DNA from: Candidatus Kuenenia stuttgartensis | GTDB taxonomy: Bacteria; Planctomycetota; Planctomycetia; Pirellulales; UBA1268 | Assembly: GCA_945870505.1 (NCBI GenBank) | Contig: CAMBSN010000019.1 | Coordinates: forward strand, 1-39,707 | Direction: 5' to 3' | DNA: 39,707 bases | In this document: positions 10,051 through 19,834 of the stretch, one piece after another | How the letters are laid out: every line of letters starts with the position of its first letter | Numbering within the stretch: position 1 is the stretch's first letter | The notes under the pieces: model-generated | Seen by the model: the letters and a program-made list of their open reading frames with translations, nothing else | Databases searched by the model: none | What the model was told of the DNA's origin: nothing | Made by a program: the position numbers and the translations under genes

Positions 10051-12000
10051 ATGAACTACTTCCTCAGGGCGCTTCGCGAGGCCTCCAAGAGTTGGCCGCT
10101 GCTTGCCGCGGCGCTGCTCTGCTCCGCCGGCGTGGCCGCCCTCTGGGGCGCCAATATCGCCGCCCTGTTCCCGATCATCGAGGTGACGCTCAAGGGCGAT
10201 TCGCTCCAGTCGTGGAACGAACGGCGGATCGAGGACGCCAAGGGGCGAATCACGTCCGTGACCAAGCAGACCGCGGCCCTCGAAGCGTCGCTCGCCGATC
10301 CCGAGGTCGGCGTTGATCAGGCGAAGAAGAACCGCAACCTCCTCGACACCCTGAAACTCTCGAAGCGGGGTGACGAGGCGATCGTCTACTCGGGCGAGCG
10401 GCTCGCGCCGTGGCTCGACCGCTTCCTGCCGCGTGACCCCTTCAACACAGTGCTCCTCGTGGTGGTGTTCGTCGTCGTCAGTACGTTCGTGAAGCACGTG
10501 CTCCTGATGGGCTCGACGCTCCTCGTCAGCTGGGTGGCGATGACCATCAGCCGGAACATTCGGCTGAAGGTTTTCGACAAGGCGCTCGAACTCGACCGGG
10601 CGCAGTTCATGAAGTGGGGTTCGGCCGGCTTCATGGCTCAGGTGACGAGCACCTCCGACATGCTCGCCAGCGGCATCACGGCGGTCTATGGTGGCGCGAT
10701 CACCGAGCCGCTCAAGATCGCTACCTGCCTCGGCTTCGCCTTTATGGTGTCATGGCGGCTCACGCTCGCCTGCCTGATGCTCGCCCCGCTCGTGGGCTTC
10801 CTGATGGTCTGGCTCAACCGCCAGATTCGCGGCGTGTCGAAGAACATCCTCGCCCGCTCCAAGGGCTTTCACCACGTGCTGCTCGAGGCGCTCAATAACG
10901 TGCTCACCGTGCAGGCCTACACGATGGAGGAGTTCGAGCGACAGCGGTTTCGCACCTGCACCGGCGACATGATGAAGACCGGCATGTGGCATTCCTTCTA
11001 CCACGCGCTGGCCAACCCGATCACCGAGATCCTCGGCATCGGGATGGTGTGCACCTCGATCGCCGTCGGGGCCTGGCTCGTGATTCACCAGGAGACGCAG
11101 ATCTTCGGCATCACGATGACCGACCAGCCGATGACGGTGCCGGGCATCATGATCTTCTTCGGCTTCTTGATCGGGGCCAGCGATCCGGTGCGAAAGCTCT
11201 CGGGCGTGATCACCGGCCTGAACATCGGGATGGTGGGTGCCCAGGGGCTCTATCCGCTGCTCGACACGCCGTCGAAGCTCGTCGAGGCGATTCATCCGAA
11301 GACCCTGCCCTCGCCCCATCGCGAGATCCGCCTCGATAAGGTGTCGTTCTCCTACGACGGCATCGACACCGTGCTCAAGGACGTTGACCTCACGATCCGC
11401 TTCGGCGAGCGAGTAGCGATTGTCGGCCCCAACGGCGGCGGCAAGAGCACGCTCGTGAACGTGATCTGCCGGTTCTACGACCCGAGCTCCGGCCGCGTGC
11501 TCCTCGACGATGTGCCTATCAAGGAACTCGCGCTGCACGACCTGCGGCGACGGATCGCGATGGTCACGCAGCAGACCGAACTCTTCAACGAGTCGATCCA
11601 CTACAACATCCGCTATGGCCGCTGGGACGCCACCGAGGAAGAGATCGAGGAGGCTGCTCGAAAGGCCCACGCACACGAGTTCATCTCGGAGTTTCCCGAG
11701 GGCTACCGGACGATGGTCGGGCCCAACGGCTTCCGGCTCTCCGGCGGGCAGCGGCAACGAATCTCGCTGGCCCGGGCATTTCTGCGAAATGCAGAGATTC
11801 TCGTGCTCGACGAGGCCACCAGCCAGATCGACGTCGAGAGCGAGCGGTTGATCCACGAGGCCCTCGCGAGGTACGTCGAGAACCGGACCGTGATCATGAT
11901 CACGCACCGGGCGAGCACCCTCGCCCTGGCCGACGCGATCATCGAGGTCGATCACGGCGTGGTCACGAAGCGGCCCGCTCGCCAGCAACAGGCGGCCTGA
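10051..12000 (+). CDS. ABC exporter, fused permease and ATPase (MsbA-like)
   Basis: The 649-residue half-transporter has an N-terminal membrane domain with hydrophobic segments near residues 15-40, 130-165, 220-250 and 325-385, then a nucleotide-binding domain. The latter shows Walker A GPNGGGKST (about residue 459), the Q-loop in MVTQQTELFNESI, signature LSGGQRQRISLARAF (about residue 563), Walker B ILVLDEATS and H-loop MITHRAST. Proteins of this group flip lipids or export peptides and drugs as homodimers. An insertion of about 80 polar residues (40-125) after the first helix is longer than in MsbA and should lie in the periplasm. The substrate cannot be told. The gene stands alone between folD and rhaB. 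Confidence 0.92.
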   Translation: MNYFLRALREASKSWPLLAAALLCSAGVAALWGANIAALFPIIEVTLKGDSLQSWNERRIEDAKGRITSVTKQTAALEASLADPEVGVDQAKKNRNLLDTLKLSKRGDEAIVYSGERLAPWLDRFLPRDPFNTVLLVVVFVVVSTFVKHVLLMGSTLLVSWVAMTISRNIRLKVFDKALELDRAQFMKWGSAGFMAQVTSTSDMLASGITAVYGGAITEPLKIATCLGFAFMVSWRLTLACLMLAPLVGFLMVWLNRQIRGVSKNILARSKGFHHVLLEALNNVLTVQAYTMEEFERQRFRTCTGDMMKTGMWHSFYHALANPITEILGIGMVCTSIAVGAWLVIHQETQIFGITMTDQPMTVPGIMIFFGFLIGASDPVRKLSGVITGLNIGMVGAQGLYPLLDTPSKLVEAIHPKTLPSPHREIRLDKVSFSYDGIDTVLKDVDLTIRFGERVAIVGPNGGGKSTLVNVICRFYDPSSGRVLLDDVPIKELALHDLRRRIAMVTQQTELFNESIHYNIRYGRWDATEEEIEEAARKAHAHEFISEFPEGYRTMVGPNGFRLSGGQRQRISLARAFLRNAEILVLDEATSQIDVESERLIHEALARYVENRTVIMITHRASTLALADAIIEVDHGVVTKRPARQQQAA

Positions 12001-12014
12001 GTTGCCGTTCGTCC

Positions 12015-12143
12015 AAGCCCAACGCCGTGAGGCGTGGGGCGCACCGCCACGAGACGCCGCGTCGAGCATAAATCGCCCGCGGCCTGACGGCCGGTCGGCT
12101 TTTACGGGAGCCGTCCAAGCCCAACGCCGAGAGGCGTGGGGCA
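12015..12143. repeat. Three REP-like palindromes (family A)
   Basis: Forward copies at 12015-12041 (loop GTGA) and 12117-12143 (loop GAGA) flank a reverse copy at 12074-12101. The reverse copy is a variant: on the minus strand its arm is CCGACCGGCC, loop GTCA, arm GGCCGCGG, which has a two-base AC bulge in place of the single A. They lie between the ends of two convergent genes, the ABC exporter and rhamnulokinase. Confidence 0.8.
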
Positions 12144-12156
12144 TGCGTGATCTGTG

Positions 12157-13629
<1,473 letters not shown>

Positions 13630-13784
13630 GCGCACCTCTTCGCCTTGTGGATGCTTCACCGCTAAGGTGGCGATTGTGCCGTTTTGGAGAGGGTTGGCGA
13701 GGGGCCGCCGCGGAAGTCGGGAAACGCCGTCAAACCCTGCGGCTCGCACGGACTGAAACGCGATGCCGACCGCGCTGTTGGCCG

Positions 13785-13815
13785 ATTCAAAAGATCGAAG
13801 TAAAATTCCTACAAT
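13785..13815 (+). promoter_or_regulatory. Candidate cysH promoter in an AT-rich island
   Basis: TTCAAA (13785-13790) and TACAAT (13810-13815) are separated by 19 bases and lie 28 bases before the cysH start. The segment 13785-13830 is much richer in A and T than its surroundings. It includes AAAATTCCTACAATAG, whose TTCC-TA core resembles one half of operators bound by CymR-like Rrf2 repressors; the other half is not evident. It is a plausible target of the Rrf2 protein encoded two genes on. Confidence 0.4.
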
Positions 13816-13842
13816 AGTTGAGCAACAAGGTAAGGTATTGGC

Positions 13843-14580
13843 ATGGTGCCGGCAGTCGTTGTTGACCAGCCCGAGGTTCGTCAGGCGACACCCCAGCTCC
13901 GCGAGGAGCTTGCGCGGGACAGCCGGTCGCTCGAGTCGGCGACGCCGCAGGAGATCATCCGCTGGGCCGTGGATCGCTTTGGCGGCAAGCTCACGATGGC
14001 CACGGCCTTCGGCCCCGAAGGGTGCCTGATTATCCACTGGCTCGCGACGATCTCGCCGTCGACGTACGTCTTCAACCTCGACACCGGCTACCAGTTCCCG
14101 GAGACGCTCGAGCTTCGCGACCGGATCGCCAAGCGGTATGGGATCGACGTGGTGCTCGAAAAGCCAGCGACCACCGTCGAGGAATACGAGCGCATGCACG
14201 GTGGGCCGATCCATCGCACGGAGCCCGACCGCTGCTGCGGCGATCGGAAACTCTCGATCGTCACCCGCGTGCTGGCGAACTACGACGCCTGGATGAGCGG
14301 GATCCGCCGCGACCAGAGCCCCGACCGTGCCGCCGCGCCGATCGTGGGCTGGGACCACAAGTTCGGCGTGGTGAAGGTGTCGCCGCTGGCGAACTGGACG
14401 AAGGCCAAGGTCTGGGACGCGATCATCAGAGAGAACGTCCCCTACAACCCCCTGCACGACAAAGGCTATGTGAGCATCGGCTGCGCGCCCTGCACCCGCG
14501 CCGTCACCATGGGTGAGGACGAGCGGGCCGGCCGCTGGAGCGGCTCCGCCAAGACCGAGTGCGGCCTGCATTCACGCTGA
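13843..14580 (+). CDS. cysH: Adenylyl-sulfate (APS/PAPS) reductase
   Basis: The 245-residue enzyme reduces APS or PAPS to sulfite in assimilatory sulfur metabolism. A PP-loop-like ATAFGPEGCLI binds the adenylyl group. The paired cysteines of RCCGDRK and of GCAPCTR are the ligands of a [4Fe-4S] cluster, which marks the APS-using bacterial type rather than the cluster-free E. coli enzyme. The catalytic cysteine is in the C-terminal KTECGLH. ATG 13843 follows AAGGTAAGGT by eight bases. The gene is divergent from rhaB and is followed after 16 bases by an Rrf2 regulator. No other sulfate genes are seen nearby. Confidence 0.94.
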   Translation: MVPAVVVDQPEVRQATPQLREELARDSRSLESATPQEIIRWAVDRFGGKLTMATAFGPEGCLIIHWLATISPSTYVFNLDTGYQFPETLELRDRIAKRYGIDVVLEKPATTVEEYERMHGGPIHRTEPDRCCGDRKLSIVTRVLANYDAWMSGIRRDQSPDRAAAPIVGWDHKFGVVKVSPLANWTKAKVWDAIIRENVPYNPLHDKGYVSIGCAPCTRAVTMGEDERAGRWSGSAKTECGLHSR

Positions 14581-14596
14581 AGAAAAGGACTTTGTG

Positions 14597-15034
14597 ATGC
14601 GCCTCTCCGCCAAGACCGAGTATGCGGCCCTCGCGGCCGTGGAGTTGGCGAGGCGAATCGACGCCCCGGCCCCGGTCCGGATCCGTGAGATCTGTGCGGC
14701 ACAGGGCGTGCCGCCGCGGTTTCTCGTCCACATCCTGCTCCAGCTGAAGGCCGCCGGCATCGTGGCGAGCATTCGGGGGGCTGCCGGCGGCTACCGGCTG
14801 GCGAAGCCGGCTGACCAGGTGACGCTCCAGGACGTGCGGGATGCCGTCGAGGGGCCGGCCGACGCCGTGGCGCCCTTGTCGTTGGATCTCGGAAAAAAGT
14901 CTCGAACCGCCGCCATGCTTGCCGCCGCCTGGGAGAAGGCCGCCGAAGCCGAGGCCGAGACGCTCGCGGAGATCACGCTTGCGAGCATCGCCGCCCGCTG
15001 CAAGCCGACCGGCGATTCGATGTATTACATCTGA
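14597..15034 (+). CDS. Rrf2-family transcriptional regulator
   Basis: The 145-residue protein starts MRLSAKTEYAALAAVELAR, the N-terminal helix of Rrf2 winged-helix regulators. It continues with IREICAAQGVPPRFLVHIL (recognition helix region) and IRGAAGGYRLAKPADQVTL (the wing). The three cysteines that hold an Fe-S cluster in IscR and NsrR are absent from the middle of the protein; only Cys near residues 35 and 136 remain. It therefore more likely senses a metabolite or partner protein, as CymR does for cysteine status. It lies 16 bases after cysH with AAGGA before its ATG, so control of cysH is likely. Confidence 0.88.
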   Translation: MRLSAKTEYAALAAVELARRIDAPAPVRIREICAAQGVPPRFLVHILLQLKAAGIVASIRGAAGGYRLAKPADQVTLQDVRDAVEGPADAVAPLSLDLGKKSRTAAMLAAAWEKAAEAEAETLAEITLASIAARCKPTGDSMYYI

Positions 15035-15053
15035 CGATCGCGGCTGGAGCGAA

Positions 15054-15207
15054 TTCCAGGGCGGTCTGCGCTGCTGGTGCAGGTTACCAACCTGCACCTA
15101 CATGGCGGTACGTTGGCAGCCCTGACCTCCGTAGCCGCAGGTTGGCAACCTGCGGTGAGTTCCAGGGCGGTCTGCGCTGCTGGTGCAGGTTACCAACCTG
15201 CACCTAC
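15054..15207. repeat. Family B palindromes within a 48-bp direct repeat
   Basis: A 48-bp block beginning TTCCAGGGCGGTCTGCGCTG occurs identically at 15054-15101 and 15160-15207. Each ends in a palindrome, GGTGCAGGTTACCAACCTGC followed by ACCTAC. Between them is another palindrome, GTAGCCGCAGGTTGG then CAACCTGCGG. The group fills the gap between convergent genes (the Rrf2 regulator and the universal stress protein). Confidence 0.88.
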
Positions 15208-15228
15208 TCTCGGGCTGCGACAGAAACG

Positions 15229-16122
15229 TTACTTCTCCACCGGGACGATCAGCACGCTCGCCGTGGCACGACCGAGCACCGCTTCCGAGGTGCTGCCGAT
15301 CAGCCACCGCGACAGCGGGTCGGTTGGTGTGCGGCCGAGCACGATCAGGTCGACGCCCCGGTCCTTCGCGGTCGCGACGATCTTGTCGCCCGGATTGCCC
15401 TGGGCAATGATCGGCTTCGCCGACCGGAACACACGCGGCAGCGTACCGGCAAACGCGTCGAGCGTGCCGCCAAGCGCCGTCACCTCGTCATCGTGTTCCT
15501 GCTGCCAGGCCTTCGCGACCGAGGCGGTGTCGGGATCGCGGACGCGGTTCTCGAGCCACGAGGGCAGCGGCCCGGCGAGCAGTGACTCGGCCACGCCGAT
15601 CACGAGCCCCTCGGTGCCGGCGGGCCAGTGGATGTGGCCGAGGGCTTTGGCGACCGCCGCCGCGCTCGCCGGATGGTGGCAGGCAAGCACCTTCAGGCCG
15701 CGGCCTTCGGCCGCCGCCTCGCGGACGACCAGCACCGGCCGATCGCCGCCATGCACCACGGCCCTCGACACGCTGCCGAGCATGAGGTTCTGCAGGCCGC
15801 CATGGCCGCGGGCCCCTACCACCACCATGTCGGCCTGCCACTGTGCGGCAGACGTGAGGATGCCGACCGCGGCGGCCGCATCGCTCTGGAGAAACTCGGC
15901 CCGCGCCGCGACGTCGGCAGGCAGCGCGGCGCGGGCGTCTTCAAACACCGCGGCGGCCGCCCCGCCGATGATCGAACGCGAGGCCTCCGGGACCCGCTTC
16001 TCGAGGTCGCGGGGGGAGTAGTAGAGGGCGACGAGATCAGACGCGTGATCGAGGAGCCCCCCGACCATTCGCACCGCATCGAGCGCGGGCTTCGAACCAT
16101 CGACGGCGATCAGGACTCTCAT
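15229..16122 (-). CDS. Tandem universal stress protein (UspA)
   Basis: The 297-residue protein contains two Usp domains of about 140 residues. The first begins MRVLIAVDGSKPALDAV and ends with the ATP-binding pattern GARGHGGLQNLMLGSVS, then PVLVV. The second ends VLGRTPTDPLSRW and LIGSTSEAVL, then VLIVPVEK. Both keep the G-x2-G-x9-G-S/T type loop in recognisable form, so nucleotide binding is likely. The start at 16122 is preceded by GAGGAG at seven bases. Usp proteins help cells survive starvation or oxidative stress by unknown means. The gene lies 43 bases downstream of epmB on the same strand and may share its transcript. Confidence 0.92.
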   Translation of the reverse strand: MRVLIAVDGSKPALDAVRMVGGLLDHASDLVALYYSPRDLEKRVPEASRSIIGGAAAAVFEDARAALPADVAARAEFLQSDAAAAVGILTSAAQWQADMVVVGARGHGGLQNLMLGSVSRAVVHGGDRPVLVVREAAAEGRGLKVLACHHPASAAAVAKALGHIHWPAGTEGLVIGVAESLLAGPLPSWLENRVRDPDTASVAKAWQQEHDDEVTALGGTLDAFAGTLPRVFRSAKPIIAQGNPGDKIVATAKDRGVDLIVLGRTPTDPLSRWLIGSTSEAVLGRATASVLIVPVEK

Positions 16123-16165
16123 GACAAGTGCTCCTCGTGGTGTGTGGCCGGTGTGTGATGCGAAC

Positions 16166-17182
16166 TCATGCGATCCAGACCTTCGAGGGCTCTCCCGGCA
16201 CCTCGCGAACAAGACGGGGAACGGCGTAGCCCGGGAGCGTGTCTCGGAGTTGGCGGTGGAGTTCTTCCGCGCGGCCCTGCGGACCGTCGAAGTGAGTGGC
16301 GCCGCGAACTCGATCGAGCAAATGGAGATAGTAGGGCACCACGCCGATCTCGACGAGCCTCTCCGACAAGGTCGCGAGCACGGGAGCGGAGTCGTTGACG
16401 CCAGCCAGCAGCACCGCCTGATTCAGGATGATCGCCGGCGAGTTGGCGAGAGAACGCACCGCCACGGCCACCGAGGTGTCGAGTTCCGCGGGGTGGTTGG
16501 CGTGGAGCACGACCACGCGGGCGAGCCGGGAGGCCGTGAGCACGTCGACGAGCCCCGGCGTGACGCGGGACGGCAGCACCACCGGGAGTCGCGTGTGGAT
16601 CCGGATTCTGCGGAGGTGCTGGATGCCGTCGAGCCGCTCGATCACCTCCCCGAGGAAGGCGTCGTCGGCCAGTAGCGGATCGCCGCCGGAGAGGATCACC
16701 TCGGTGAGCGAGTCGTCGGCAGCGATCGCCTCGAGCCCCTCCGCCACACCCCGGCGAGAGGCTCCGCTGGCGGCGTAGGGAAACTCGCGGCGGAAGCAGT
16801 AGCGGCAGTTCACGGCGCAGCCAGCCGTGAGGAGGAGCAGCGCCCGACCGTCGTACTTCTTCACCAGGCCCGGCGCGGCCAACACATCGGCCTCACGGAG
16901 CGGGTCGGCCGACCAGCCGGCGACGTCTGCCGTCTCCGCTGTCTGGGGCAGCACCTGGAGCAGCAGCGGGTCGCGCGGGTCGCCCGGCCGCATCCGCTCC
17001 GCGAACGCCCGTGGCACGAGAAGTGGAAACGATCCGATCGCGGACCGGGCCGCTTCTGCGATCTCGGCGTCGAGGCCGAGCATGCGGCAGAGCTCGACCG
17101 GGTCGCGGATCGCGTCGGCGAGTTCCCGCTGCCATTCCGACTGTGCCGGTGGCGTGGTGCGGACGAGGGTGGCGGTCGGCAT
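16166..17182 (-). CDS. epmB: EF-P beta-lysylation protein, lysine 2,3-aminomutase family
   Basis: The 338-residue radical SAM enzyme has the cluster motif CAVNCRYCFRREFPY (Cys at about 121, 125 and 128), the form found in EpmB rather than in catabolic lysine aminomutases. SGGDPLLADD and RIRIHTRLPVVLPSRV follow, and HANHPAELD lies in the substrate region. EpmB turns (S)-alpha-lysine into (R)-beta-lysine, which EpmA attaches to EF-P. Length matches E. coli EpmB (342). It is divergent from efp with 119 bases between the starts, which strongly supports the role. EpmA is not in the window. ATG 17182 is chosen because conserved sequence begins there; its ribosome site is weak. Confidence 0.93.
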   Translation of the reverse strand: MPTATLVRTTPPAQSEWQRELADAIRDPVELCRMLGLDAEIAEAARSAIGSFPLLVPRAFAERMRPGDPRDPLLLQVLPQTAETADVAGWSADPLREADVLAAPGLVKKYDGRALLLLTAGCAVNCRYCFRREFPYAASGASRRGVAEGLEAIAADDSLTEVILSGGDPLLADDAFLGEVIERLDGIQHLRRIRIHTRLPVVLPSRVTPGLVDVLTASRLARVVVLHANHPAELDTSVAVAVRSLANSPAIILNQAVLLAGVNDSAPVLATLSERLVEIGVVPYYLHLLDRVRGATHFDGPQGRAEELHRQLRDTLPGYAVPRLVREVPGEPSKVWIA

Positions 17183-17301
17183 CGGGAACGGCCGGTGGAA
17201 GTTGACAGGTTCGGGCGTCGCGGCGACGCTTGACCCTCCACAAGGATACGGGTGTCGGCCCCCGAAGAGAAAGCGGCCATCCACAGGAGCGTCGAGCAGC
17301 A

Positions 17302-17871
17302 GTGCCAGCCTACAACACGAGTGAGTTCAAGAAGGGCCTCAAGGTCCAGATCGATGGCGACCCGTACATCATGATCGAGTGCAACTTCGTGAAGCCGGGC
17401 AAGGGGCAGGCACTCTACAAGTGCAAGCTCCGCAACCTGCTGCGGAACACGGTGCTCGACCGGACGTACAAGAGCGGCGACTCGCTCGACGCGGCCGACA
17501 TCACCACGATCGAAGCCCAGTTCCTCTACAAGCAGAGCGAGGCGTTCGTGTTCATGGACAACGCCAGCTACGAACAGTACGAGCTCTCCAAGGAGCAAGT
17601 CGACGACGCCTGGAAGTGGATCAAGGAAGGCACCGTCTGCTCGATGCTGCTCTACAATGGCAATCCGATCTCGATGGAGCCGCCGAATCACATGGTGCTC
17701 AAGGTCGAGTACGCCGAACCGGCGATGCGCGGCAACACGGCGACGAACCTCACGAAGCCCGTGAAGCTCGAGACCGGTGCCGACGTGATCGTGCCGGCGT
17801 TCATCGAGCAGGGCGACTCGATCAAGGTTGACACCCGCACCGGCGAATATCTCGAGCGGGTGAAGGCCTGA
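17302..17871 (+). CDS. efp: Translation elongation factor P
   Basis: The 189-residue protein has the three beta-barrel domains of EF-P. It binds between the P and E sites of the ribosome and relieves stalling at proline runs. The tip of domain I reads FVKPGKGQALYK, with Lys34 in the position of the E. coli residue that receives beta-lysine. This fits with epmB as the divergent neighbour. The start is GTG 17302, giving the usual VPAYNTSEFKKGL head; AGGAG lies 12 bases upstream, rather far. The C-terminus ends GDSIKVDTRTGEYLERVKA, as in the family. A family C hairpin follows 18 bases after the stop. Confidence 0.97.
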   Translation: MPAYNTSEFKKGLKVQIDGDPYIMIECNFVKPGKGQALYKCKLRNLLRNTVLDRTYKSGDSLDAADITTIEAQFLYKQSEAFVFMDNASYEQYELSKEQVDDAWKWIKEGTVCSMLLYNGNPISMEPPNHMVLKVEYAEPAMRGNTATNLTKPVKLETGADVIVPAFIEQGDSIKVDTRTGEYLERVKA

Positions 17872-17888
17872 GCCGCGCGGCTCCGCCG

Positions 17889-17983
17889 AAAACGGTGACA
17901 GCCACCTTTTGTCTGGAGACCCCGGCCTTTGGCCGGGGCCGTGTCGCCTTCGGCGACCGGCAAAAGGTGGCTGTCACCGTTTT
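17889..17983. mobile_element. 95-bp inverted-repeat element (family C), copy 2
   Basis: It has the same length and the same perfect 23-bp ends as the copy at 7819-7913. The two copies differ at only about three bases, all in hairpin loops (CTTTGG for TCTTGG, CTTCGG for CTACGG). It lies 18 bases after the efp stop and is followed by TTTT, so it can act as an intrinsic terminator here. The flanks of the two copies are unrelated, which supports movement of the 95-bp unit itself. Confidence 0.85.
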
Positions 17984-17997
17984 TGGCAACCTGCGAC

Positions 17998-18142
17998 CGT
18001 AGCGTAGGTTTTCAACCTGCGGCCGTAGCGTAGGTTTTCAACCTGCGGCATATCAGGGAACAGGTTGAAAACCTGTTCTACTTTTCGAAACAGGTTGAAA
18101 ACCTGTTCTACGTTTTGAAACAGGTTGACAACCTGTTCTACG
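17998..18142. repeat. Family B palindromes, five copies in a row
   Basis: Two units of GTAGCGTAGGTTTTCAACCT are followed by three units of AACAGGTTGAAAACCTGTTC, spaced by TACTTTTCG-like linkers at a period of about 30 bases. The last of the three reads GACAACC. A degraded sixth copy may lie at 18149-18164. The array separates the convergent efp and DUF1598 genes; the gap from 17872 to 18172 holds no gene, only elements C and B. Confidence 0.88.
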
Positions 18143-18172
18143 TTTCGGCAGGTGGGAAGCCTGTGCGACGCG

Positions 18173-19717
18173 TCAGTCCCAATACCAGGCGTCGCCGGGG
18201 AGATCCTTCGCGGCGGCGTGGGCCGACTGCACCTCGCCCTTCTCGTCCATGATCAGGTTCGGGGCGTCGATCGCCATCCGCGGATGCACGGTCACGCCAC
18301 CGCCGATCGGCGTCAGTAGCCGGTTGCCACTCCAGACGGCGTGGATCGCCGTCTCGGCACGGGTGGGGGGCGTGAGCCGCTCGACCGGATAGGCCTGTTC
18401 GCTGCACAGCGTCTCGGCGGCCCAGCCGGCCTTCCCGTAGGCGTCGTGCTCCTGCATGTAGGCGGCCGCGACCACGAGATCGATCATGTTTCTCAGTTGG
18501 GCGTAGACGGGGCTTCGGGCCGCGATCGCCGCGTAGTTGCGGGTGAACGCCTGGGTGAACTTTGCGCTCGCCTGGTCAGACTTGGTGGCCGAAAGCCGGC
18601 TGCCATCCGCCCGGACCACCTCGTCGGCACCGCAGAGTTTCACGCCGCGGCCCACCAGCTCGATCGCCAGGTCGTCTTCGGCGATCTTCACGCACTCGTA
18701 GTCGGGCACGAAGTACCACCGCTGCATGGCGTTGGCGGCGACGGCGCCCGCACTCGCCAGTTCGATCCAGGTGGGCATCTTCACCGGCGGCTGCTCGAGG
18801 CCGATGCCCATGAGCTTCATGCGATAGTCGGCCTCGACCATCACGCTGGCGAAGTGGGTTGCCGGCGACACGCCCTGGATGGAGACCTTCTGCTCGCCGA
18901 GGGCCTCCTTCATGCCGGCGACGAGGCTCTCGGTGCCGCCCTTCGGGTTCACGCGTCCGGTCTTGGCTAGGAACGCCTGCATCGCGGCGAGGCCCTCCTT
19001 GGTCGGGTCGATCGAGCAGCCAACGAGACGGTCTTGCGGGTGGCCCGGGGCGAATGCGCGGAGGGCTGTGGCGAGGTCTTCGAGGAGCACGGTCGGGCTG
19101 CCGCTCTCGGCGCCGATGACTCGGCCGGTCGATGGGTCGGTCAGCCAGGGCTCGGCGGGGCCGGCGAGCACGACCTCACCAGGTGTGTCACCCTCGGCCG
19201 GATAGACAAACACATACTGCACGCGGGTGAGGCCGGCGAGTTTTTCGATTTCGTCGGGAATGCCGCGGCCATCGGCGGCGTGCTTCGCCAGCGCCTTTTC
19301 GAGCCGCGAGAGCGCCACCTTGCGGAGCGGCACCTTCTTCCGCAGGTCGCCCGGCAGGCCCTCGAGAGCAGCCTTCCGCTGCGCGATCGAGAGAGGTTGG
19401 CTGGGGAACGCCTGCGCCCGAAGGACGCCCTGCGCGTCGATCAAGACACCAGCAGGATCGATGCCGCCGCCCACGACGGTCGTATTGTTTCCACCGCCAC
19501 CTTGCTGGCCGCCCTGTTGGCCACCGAGGCCGCCCTGCTGGTTGCCTTGTTGACCACCTTGCTGTTGCTGGCCGCCAAGACCGCCACCCTGCTGGCCACC
19601 CCCACCCAGCTGTTGACTGTGCACGATCCTGCCTCCGATGAGGCAGGCAGTGGCAAGAAGCAGCACCGCGAACGCACGACCGAGTCGCCAATTGAGGCCG
19701 CTGGCAGGGGCACGCAT
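18173..19717 (-). CDS. DUF1598 secreted protein with Gly/Gln-rich segment
   Basis: The 514-residue protein begins with a signal peptide (FAVLLLATACLIGG, residues about 14-27). Residues 35-80 are almost only Gly, Gln and Asn, for example GGLGGQQQQGGQQGNQQGG, a low-complexity linker. The rest fits the DUF1598 family: RKKVPLRKVALSRLE, VQYVFVYPAEGD, LVGCSIDPTKEGLAAMQ and WYFVPDYECVKIAEDD. I know this family only from planctomycetes and its function is unknown. It is downstream of dnaE on the same strand, 117 bases away. The start at ATG 19717 gives the signal peptide a normal length; the longer frame adds 35 residues without similarity. Confidence 0.85.
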   Translation of the reverse strand: MRAPASGLNWRLGRAFAVLLLATACLIGGRIVHSQQLGGGGQQGGGLGGQQQQGGQQGNQQGGLGGQQGGQQGGGGNNTTVVGGGIDPAGVLIDAQGVLRAQAFPSQPLSIAQRKAALEGLPGDLRKKVPLRKVALSRLEKALAKHAADGRGIPDEIEKLAGLTRVQYVFVYPAEGDTPGEVVLAGPAEPWLTDPSTGRVIGAESGSPTVLLEDLATALRAFAPGHPQDRLVGCSIDPTKEGLAAMQAFLAKTGRVNPKGGTESLVAGMKEALGEQKVSIQGVSPATHFASVMVEADYRMKLMGIGLEQPPVKMPTWIELASAGAVAANAMQRWYFVPDYECVKIAEDDLAIELVGRGVKLCGADEVVRADGSRLSATKSDQASAKFTQAFTRNYAAIAARSPVYAQLRNMIDLVVAAAYMQEHDAYGKAGWAAETLCSEQAYPVERLTPPTRAETAIHAVWSGNRLLTPIGGGVTVHPRMAIDAPNLIMDEKGEVQSAHAAAKDLPGDAWYWD

Positions 19718-19834
19718 GGATTCACCCGTGGCGGGATTCCGGAGTCTGACCGACGCACGGGGCGGAGAGTAGTTGCACGGGAATCCACAGGCAATGCGAG
19801 GTTTGGCCGTAAAACAGCCCATCCCTCCCGGTTT

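Noticed and set aside
13630-14571. Upstream extension of the rhamnulokinase frame by 314 codons
   Set aside because: It lies antisense to cysH, has no similarity, and the family start with GAGGTG ribosome site is at 13629.
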